NCBI GenBank assembly: GCA_903909905.1
Contig: CAIVXP010000111.1
Location: forward strand, 1 to 5,271
DNA: 5,271 bases
Reading direction: 5' to 3'
From: Akkermansiaceae bacterium
GTDB lineage: Bacteria; Verrucomicrobiota; Verrucomicrobiia; Verrucomicrobiales; Akkermansiaceae
Part shown: positions 4,636-5,271 of the stretch, in pieces
Layout of the letters: each line of letters opens with the position of its first letter
Numbering within the stretch: the stretch's first letter is position 1
Program-made: the position numbers and the translations under genes
The notes under the pieces: generated by a model
The model's input: the letters and a program-made list of their open reading frames with translations, nothing else
What the model was told of the DNA's origin: nothing
Databases searched by the model: none

Positions 4636-5271
4636 ATGCCTCTGCCAGACAACCTCGAGCCCGCCATCCGCGACCCACGCAAGCTCCGGCTCACCGCCTG
4701 GATCCTCGTCGCGATCATGATCGTCGGCGGCGGCATCATCTTCACCGCCTACCACCGCTGGTCGCTCGATAAGGCATCCGACACACGCCCGGCCGTCATC
4801 CACCGCATCAAACAGGAACGCGACCTTCGCATCGTTCGCCAAGACGGAAAAACGCACGACCTCTTCGAGCTCCGCGGCAAAGTCTGGGCAGTCCATTTGG
4901 TCAGCACGAACAACCCGCAACTCTCGCAGCGCAGCCTCGCAGTCATGAAGCGCCTCGCGGAAAAATTTTCCGACCGCCAGGATTTCCATCTCGTCACGCT
5001 CGTCCTCAATCCGATCCCTGCCGAGCAGGCAACATCGACGCTCGCGGATTATGCCAACGCAAACGGCATTCAGCTTTCTCAATGGTGGGTCGGCACCAAC
5101 GAACCCAAAACGCTTCACCGTTTCGTGAAGAACGAACTCAACGGCTCGCTGTTTCCCCACCTCGAAAACGACCGATGGATCCATGATCCGTCGATCGTCC
5201 TCATCGATCGTGGCGGCCACCTACGCCGCGCGGTGATTCCGCGCAAATCCGGCGGCACGCCGGCCGTGCTG
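4636..5271 (+). CDS. Membrane-anchored SCO1/SenC-like thioredoxin-fold protein lacking the copper-binding cysteines, cut by window edge
   Basis: ATG 4636 opens a frame of 212 codons that runs without a stop to the window end. Residues 1-20 are cytoplasmic and basic (DPRKLRLT), and about 21-37 form a single membrane segment (AWILVAIMIVGGGIIFT), so the rest should lie on the outer face. From about residue 66 it follows the SCO pattern: DGKTHDLFELRGKVWAVHLV (70-89), a helix LAVMKRLAEKF (101-111), VTLVLNPIPAEQ (120-131), LADYANANGI (136-145), and HDPSIVLIDRGGHLR (183-197). SCO proteins bind copper through CxxxC plus a later His and help build the CuA site of cytochrome oxidase. Here the CPxxC position reads N93-P-Q-L-S97, and the visible protein has no Cys at all, yet His183 falls eight residues before the LID aspartate, as in true SCO proteins. 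A copper-delivery role is therefore doubtful; a degenerate or repurposed family member is likelier. It appears to be its own transcription unit after the REP-like repeats. Confidence 0.65.
   Translation, partial: MPLPDNLEPAIRDPRKLRLTAWILVAIMIVGGGIIFTAYHRWSLDKASDTRPAVIHRIKQERDLRIVRQDGKTHDLFELRGKVWAVHLVSTNNPQLSQRSLAVMKRLAEKFSDRQDFHLVTLVLNPIPAEQATSTLADYANANGIQLSQWWVGTNEPKTLHRFVKNELNGSLFPHLENDRWIHDPSIVLIDRGGHLRRAVIPRKSGGTPAVL

Noticed and set aside
4509..4772. Plus-strand 87-codon frame starting in repeat copy B
   Set aside because: It begins inside a non-coding palindrome and overlaps the SCO-like gene in another frame, with an Arg/Pro-rich translation.
4621..5220. Minus-strand 199-codon frame
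   Set aside because: It is antisense to the SCO-like gene, which has a membrane segment and thioredoxin-fold pattern; the antisense product has neither.

Overview
The window looks like chromosomal DNA from a GC-rich, free-living bacterium. It is most consistent with the Verrucomicrobiota: the primary sigma factor carries a very long Lys/Ala/Pro-rich N-terminal extension, the Hsp33 is short and divergent, there is a glucosyl-3-phosphoglycerate synthase, and none of the four plus-strand gene starts has a Shine-Dalgarno sequence. The phylum is an inference from protein style; there is no rRNA or other marker to settle it.

Layout. At the left edge (1-157, minus strand) lies the first half of an A-type iron-sulfur carrier (IscA/ErpA/SufA family) that runs out of the window. 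A 235-bp divergent intergenic region follows and should hold promoters for both directions. Next comes a plus-strand cluster: rpoD (393-2636), a 45-bp gap containing a perfect 9-bp hairpin, hslO/Hsp33 (2682-3446), and gpgS (3443-4372), whose start overlaps the hslO stop as ATGA. From 4368 to 4580 the DNA is non-coding and made of a REP-like palindromic element: one truncated copy that contains the gpgS stop codon, then two full copies with a 95-bp period. A membrane-anchored, SCO1/SenC-like thioredoxin-fold protein begins at 4636 and continues past the right edge. It has no cysteines in the visible part.

How the genes may work together. RpoD directs housekeeping transcription. Hsp33 is a redox-switched holdase chaperone. 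GpgS makes the precursor of the compatible solute glucosylglycerate. The close packing and translational overlap suggest the last two are co-expressed, possibly by read-through from rpoD, as a small protein- and osmo-protection unit attached to the sigma gene. This is inference from spacing only. The Fe-S carrier and the SCO-like protein appear to be separate transcription units.

No mobile-element genes, CRISPR arrays, tRNAs or rRNAs were seen. The most unusual points are the histone-H1-like tail of RpoD with its nearly identical 24-bp repeats, the SCO-like protein that has lost both copper-binding cysteines but keeps the partner histidine, and the repeat element that supplies the gpgS stop codon. 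I see no evidence for a wholly new multi-gene system.
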